From: an archaeon
Lineage (GTDB): Archaea; Micrarchaeota; Micrarchaeia; Norongarragalinales; SBBD01
Assembly (NCBI GenBank): GCA_005239845.1
Contig: SBBD01000189.1
Coordinates: forward strand, 1 to 7,759
Length of the DNA: 7,759 nt
Reading direction: 5' to 3'
Positions 5,972-7,759 of this stretch are shown here, one piece after another. The translations under genes and the position numbers were made by a program. The notes under the pieces were generated by a model. It was not told where the DNA came from. It saw only the letters and a list, made by a program, of their open reading frames with translations, and did not search any database. The stretch's first letter is position 1. Each line of letters begins with the position of its first letter.

Positions 5972-6775
5972 TCATCCGAAAATGGCCCTTCCTAACCTTA
6001 CGTACGTGGCGCCTTCCTCCACCGCCACCTCGAAGTCCTGCGTCATGCCCATGGACAATTCGGGAAGGCGGACGTTAGCCTCCATTTCCAGTACATCCCT
6101 CAACTCCCGCAGCTTCCTAAAGACCGGCCTCGCCTCTTCTGGGTTTTTTACAATGGGCGCCATGGTCATCAGCCCCTGCAAATCCAAAAAAGGCATTTGA
6201 GAAACGTGTCCCACCGCACTCCGGGCTTCCCCTACGCTAAAGCCGTGCTTGCTCGCCTCGTTCGATATATTCACTTGAAGGAGCACCTTCAGGCGCTTTT
6301 CCTGGTCTTCCGCCTGGCGGTTAAGCAGTTTCGCGAGATCCACGCTGTCCACAGAATGAATCATATCAAACATTTGCACGGCCTTGCGCACCTTGTTCTT
6401 CTGCAGAGAGCCCACCATGTGCAAGACAGCTCCCGCGGGAAGCAAGGGCCATTTTTCCTCGGCTTCCTTAAGGCGGTTCTCGCCAAACATGCGCAAGCCG
6501 CAATTGTAAGCCTCCAATAATTCGTCGAACGAGCATCCCTTGCTTACCGCCACTATTTTCACTTCCCCGAAATCCCTGCCGGATTTCCTGCACGCCGCCG
6601 CCATGCGCTTTTCCACGTCCATGAGGCGCTGGTCAATCGTGCGGTCATCCATTTTTTTGCGGGGGCGCTTTGCTTCCCAAACTTCTCCTTCCCCCTCTTC
6701 GGGCGCTGATTCTGCTGACGCTTTGTCTTTCAGAGTTTCTGGTTCCACTGGCTCCTTCGAAGGCTCTTGTTCCAT
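5972..6775 (-). CDS. PLP homeostasis protein, YggS/PLPBP family, with acidic N-terminal extension
   Basis: The family binds pyridoxal 5'-phosphate without known catalysis and keeps cellular PLP balanced. The TIM-barrel landmarks are complete: IVAVSKG with PLP lysine Lys79, MFGENRLKEAEEK (96-108), HMVGSLQKNK (119-128), LQVNISNEASKHGF (166-179) and SMGMTQDFEVAVEEGA followed by VRLGRAIFG at the C-terminus. The domain occupies about 42-267 and has normal length. The first 41 residues are extra: rich in Glu, Pro, Ser and Lys, apparently disordered, ending in the basic patch KRPRKK. A shorter start at the ATG at 6652 would remove this, but it follows an A7 run with no ribosome-binding site. The ATG at 6775 has a TATA-like element at leaderless spacing, so I keep the long form. 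The gene could support SufS by supplying PLP, though it is a separate unit. Confidence 0.93.
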   Translation of the reverse strand: MEQEPSKEPVEPETLKDKASAESAPEEGEGEVWEAKRPRKKMDDRTIDQRLMDVEKRMAAACRKSGRDFGEVKIVAVSKGCSFDELLEAYNCGLRMFGENRLKEAEEKWPLLPAGAVLHMVGSLQKNKVRKAVQMFDMIHSVDSVDLAKLLNRQAEDQEKRLKVLLQVNISNEASKHGFSVGEARSAVGHVSQMPFLDLQGLMTMAPIVKNPEEARPVFRKLRELRDVLEMEANVRLPELSMGMTQDFEVAVEEGATYVRLGRAIFG

Positions 6776-6798
6776 AGGCAGACGTTTGTTTCCAGCGC

Positions 6799-6807
6799 TT
6801 TAAAAAA
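6799..6807 (-). promoter_or_regulatory. TATA-like element / T-tract between protease and PLPBP genes
   Basis: The minus strand reads TTTTTTAAA, centred about 27 nt before the PLPBP ATG at 6775, the spacing expected for a leaderless archaeal start. The same T6 run begins 4 nt after the stop codon of the upstream protease gene, so it may double as that gene's terminator. Both roles are inferred from position and composition. Confidence 0.4.
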
Positions 6808-6811
6808 CGTT

Positions 6812-7594
6812 TTACAAACCGAAGGCGGCAGCAGCATCATCAATCGTGCGGACTTCCTTGACTTCCAAGCCCCACGTCTCATTCGCATACTGCTTCAAGT
6901 CGAGCGTTTTGGGAACGTATTCTGTCCGGCGGATCACGAAATTTCCGCGCTTCTGTTCCGTGACGCGCTGTTCATAGTACTGCAATTGGCTTTCCCCCGC
7001 AGGCACAAGAAATGTTTTCACTCCCTCCTTTGCCGCCGCCTCCGCTTTCTGCAAGACGCCGCCCACCGGCCCGATCCTCCCATTCGCTTCAATAGTGCCC
7101 GTGATGGCCACATCGTTGCCCAGCATTTTCCCCTTCATGGCCGCAATCAAGGCGATGGTCATGGCCGCGCCCGCGGAAGGCCCTCCCACCAGCAGCGTGT
7201 CCGCGCTGAATGTGATGATGACGTCCCGGTCCTTGAGCGACGTTTGCGCGTATCCTTGCGAGATGTTGACCGCGGTTTCAGCGGAATACTGCGTGTCCGG
7301 TTCAACGAAAGGGTTCGTGTTGATGAGCACACGCTCCTTTCCCGGCCGGATTTCCACGTCCACGTACGTGAACACGCCTTCGTTGTTGTCACTTCTCACC
7401 GCGAGCACGGGAATGCGGGAGGCGGCAACCCCCTCCAACGCCAGCGTAGGTTTAGGTGGCTCTGTTGAAGCAACGGTCGAAACAAGGAACGTGGAATAGA
7501 AGAGCATGCCTCCCAATGCCCCCACAAAGAAAATGAGCGCGTAGAACGGAAGTTTCTCCGCTAACGTCTTTTCTTCCCTTTTTCTGTAAGGCAT
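6812..7594 (-). CDS. Membrane-anchored Lon-like Ser/Lys protease (archaeal COG1750 type)
   Basis: From the ATG at 7594 the product is 260 aa. A basic N-terminus (MPYRKREEKTLAEK) leads into one hydrophobic segment (about 16-38, PFYALIFFVGALGGMLFY), suggesting a signal anchor with the rest outside the membrane. After a beta-rich region comes the S16 Lon protease fold: TLLVGGPSAGAAMTIAL with nucleophile Ser140, TGTIEANGRIGPVGGV (165-180), and LQKAEAAAKEG with the general base Lys183. The Ser-Lys spacing of 43 matches E. coli Lon Ser679/Lys722. No AAA ATPase domain is present, so this resembles the ATP-independent archaeal predicted serine proteases rather than LonB. A TTG at 7672 would add 26 residues; I prefer the ATG because AAAGGGTG lies just upstream and a TATA-like element sits 26 nt before it. 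Substrates are unknown. Confidence 0.88.
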   Translation of the reverse strand: MPYRKREEKTLAEKLPFYALIFFVGALGGMLFYSTFLVSTVASTEPPKPTLALEGVAASRIPVLAVRSDNNEGVFTYVDVEIRPGKERVLINTNPFVEPDTQYSAETAVNISQGYAQTSLKDRDVIITFSADTLLVGGPSAGAAMTIALIAAMKGKMLGNDVAITGTIEANGRIGPVGGVLQKAEAAAKEGVKTFLVPAGESQLQYYEQRVTEQKRGNFVIRRTEYVPKTLDLKQYANETWGLEVKEVRTIDDAAAAFGL

Positions 7595-7615
7595 ATGGCA
7601 CCCTTTGAATACCTG

Positions 7616-7625
7616 GAATAAAAGG
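7616..7625 (-). promoter_or_regulatory. TATA-like element upstream of the Lon-like protease
   Basis: CCTTTTATTC on the minus strand is centred about 26 nt before the ATG at 7594. This spacing repeats that seen for the PLPBP and HxlR genes and supports the shorter start. A GGGTG ribosome-binding site also precedes this ATG, so a leaderless or very short leader and an SD-led transcript are both possible. Confidence 0.35.
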
Positions 7626-7673
7626 ATTGGCTTTACCTTAAGCAAGAAGCTAAGCCACGCTGGCCAGTTCAAC

Positions 7674-7759
7674 TTACTTTTCGTATACGGCGTCTCTTTT
7701 GCCTACTCTCATGAGCTCGACTTTGTTTCCAACGACCTTATAGAGGATGCGGTAAACGT
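7674..7759 (-). CDS. RelE/ParE-type toxin, C-terminal fragment
   Basis: Read from the right edge, the minus strand is open for 27 codons before TAA at 7676-7674. The reading begins VYRILYKVVGNKVELMRVG and ends KRDAVYEK. The pattern YR(I/V)LY, then a turn, then a hydrophobic strand, (R/H)VGxR and a terminal Tyr matches the last two strands of RelE-superfamily mRNA interferases, where the Arg residues and C-terminal Tyr contribute to the active site. Most of the gene, and any antitoxin gene, lies outside the window. The identification rests on a short segment and could also fit a related ParE-like or phage-derived member. Confidence 0.7.
   Translation of the reverse strand, partial: VYRILYKVVGNKVELMRVGKRDAVYEK

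Noticed and set aside
7595..7672. TTG start extending the Lon-like protease by 26 residues
   Set aside because: The extra segment adds a second hydrophobic stretch before the natural basic-then-hydrophobic signal anchor, has no ribosome-binding site, and covers the TATA-like element. The ATG at 7594 has both GGGTG and suitable TATA spacing.

Overview
The window is a gene-dense, moderately GC-rich stretch that looks archaeal. Three lines of evidence point that way. Candidate promoters have a BRE/TATA layout, with the TATA element centred about 26 nt from the start codons of three genes, as expected for leaderless transcripts. There is a short membrane-anchored Lon-type Ser/Lys protease of the archaeal COG1750 kind. 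The gene fragment at the right edge ends like an archaeal RelE toxin. Short spacers and a complete bacterial-style SUF operon would fit a small-genome archaeon (for example a DPANN lineage such as Diapherotrites or Micrarchaeota), but the lineage is a guess.

Left two thirds (1-5093, minus strand): an iron-sulfur cluster assembly operon read right to left as sufC-sufB-sufD-sufS-sufU. SufC is the ATPase, SufB and SufD form the scaffold, SufS is the PLP-dependent cysteine desulfurase, and SufU is the SufU/IscU-type sulfur acceptor or scaffold, cut by the left edge. Spacers are 15 nt (C/B), 1 nt (B/D), about 96 nt (D/S) and a 4-nt ATGA overlap (S/U). As I recall, the order C-B-D-S-U is that of Thermotoga and some Clostridia, and the SufS active-site segment is Bacillus-like, so the operon may have been acquired from bacteria.

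Control region (5094-5208): a compact divergent promoter between sufC and a small HxlR-family regulator. Its core is a 28-bp interrupted palindrome (ACCGAA-N2-CTAT-N4-ATAG-N2-TTCGGT, 5169-5196) that contains the AT-rich TATA elements for both directions. The regulator carries the family's N-terminal Cys and a second Cys near its C-terminus. This makes a redox-responsive, autoregulated switch for the suf operon an attractive but untested model.

Plus-strand pair (5209-5908): the HxlR regulator followed 10 nt later by a HIT/HINT-type nucleotide hydrolase, ending at a T-rich tract.

Right part (5972-7759, minus strand): a PLP-binding protein of the YggS/PLPBP family with an unusual acidic N-terminal extension, preceded by its own TATA-like element; the membrane-anchored Lon-like protease; and the C-terminal 27 codons of a RelE/ParE-type toxin. 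PLPBP handles PLP, the cofactor of SufS, so its proximity may be meaningful, but it is separately transcribed. No RNA genes, CRISPR arrays or insertion sequences were seen, and no gene-free stretch exceeds about 120 nt.
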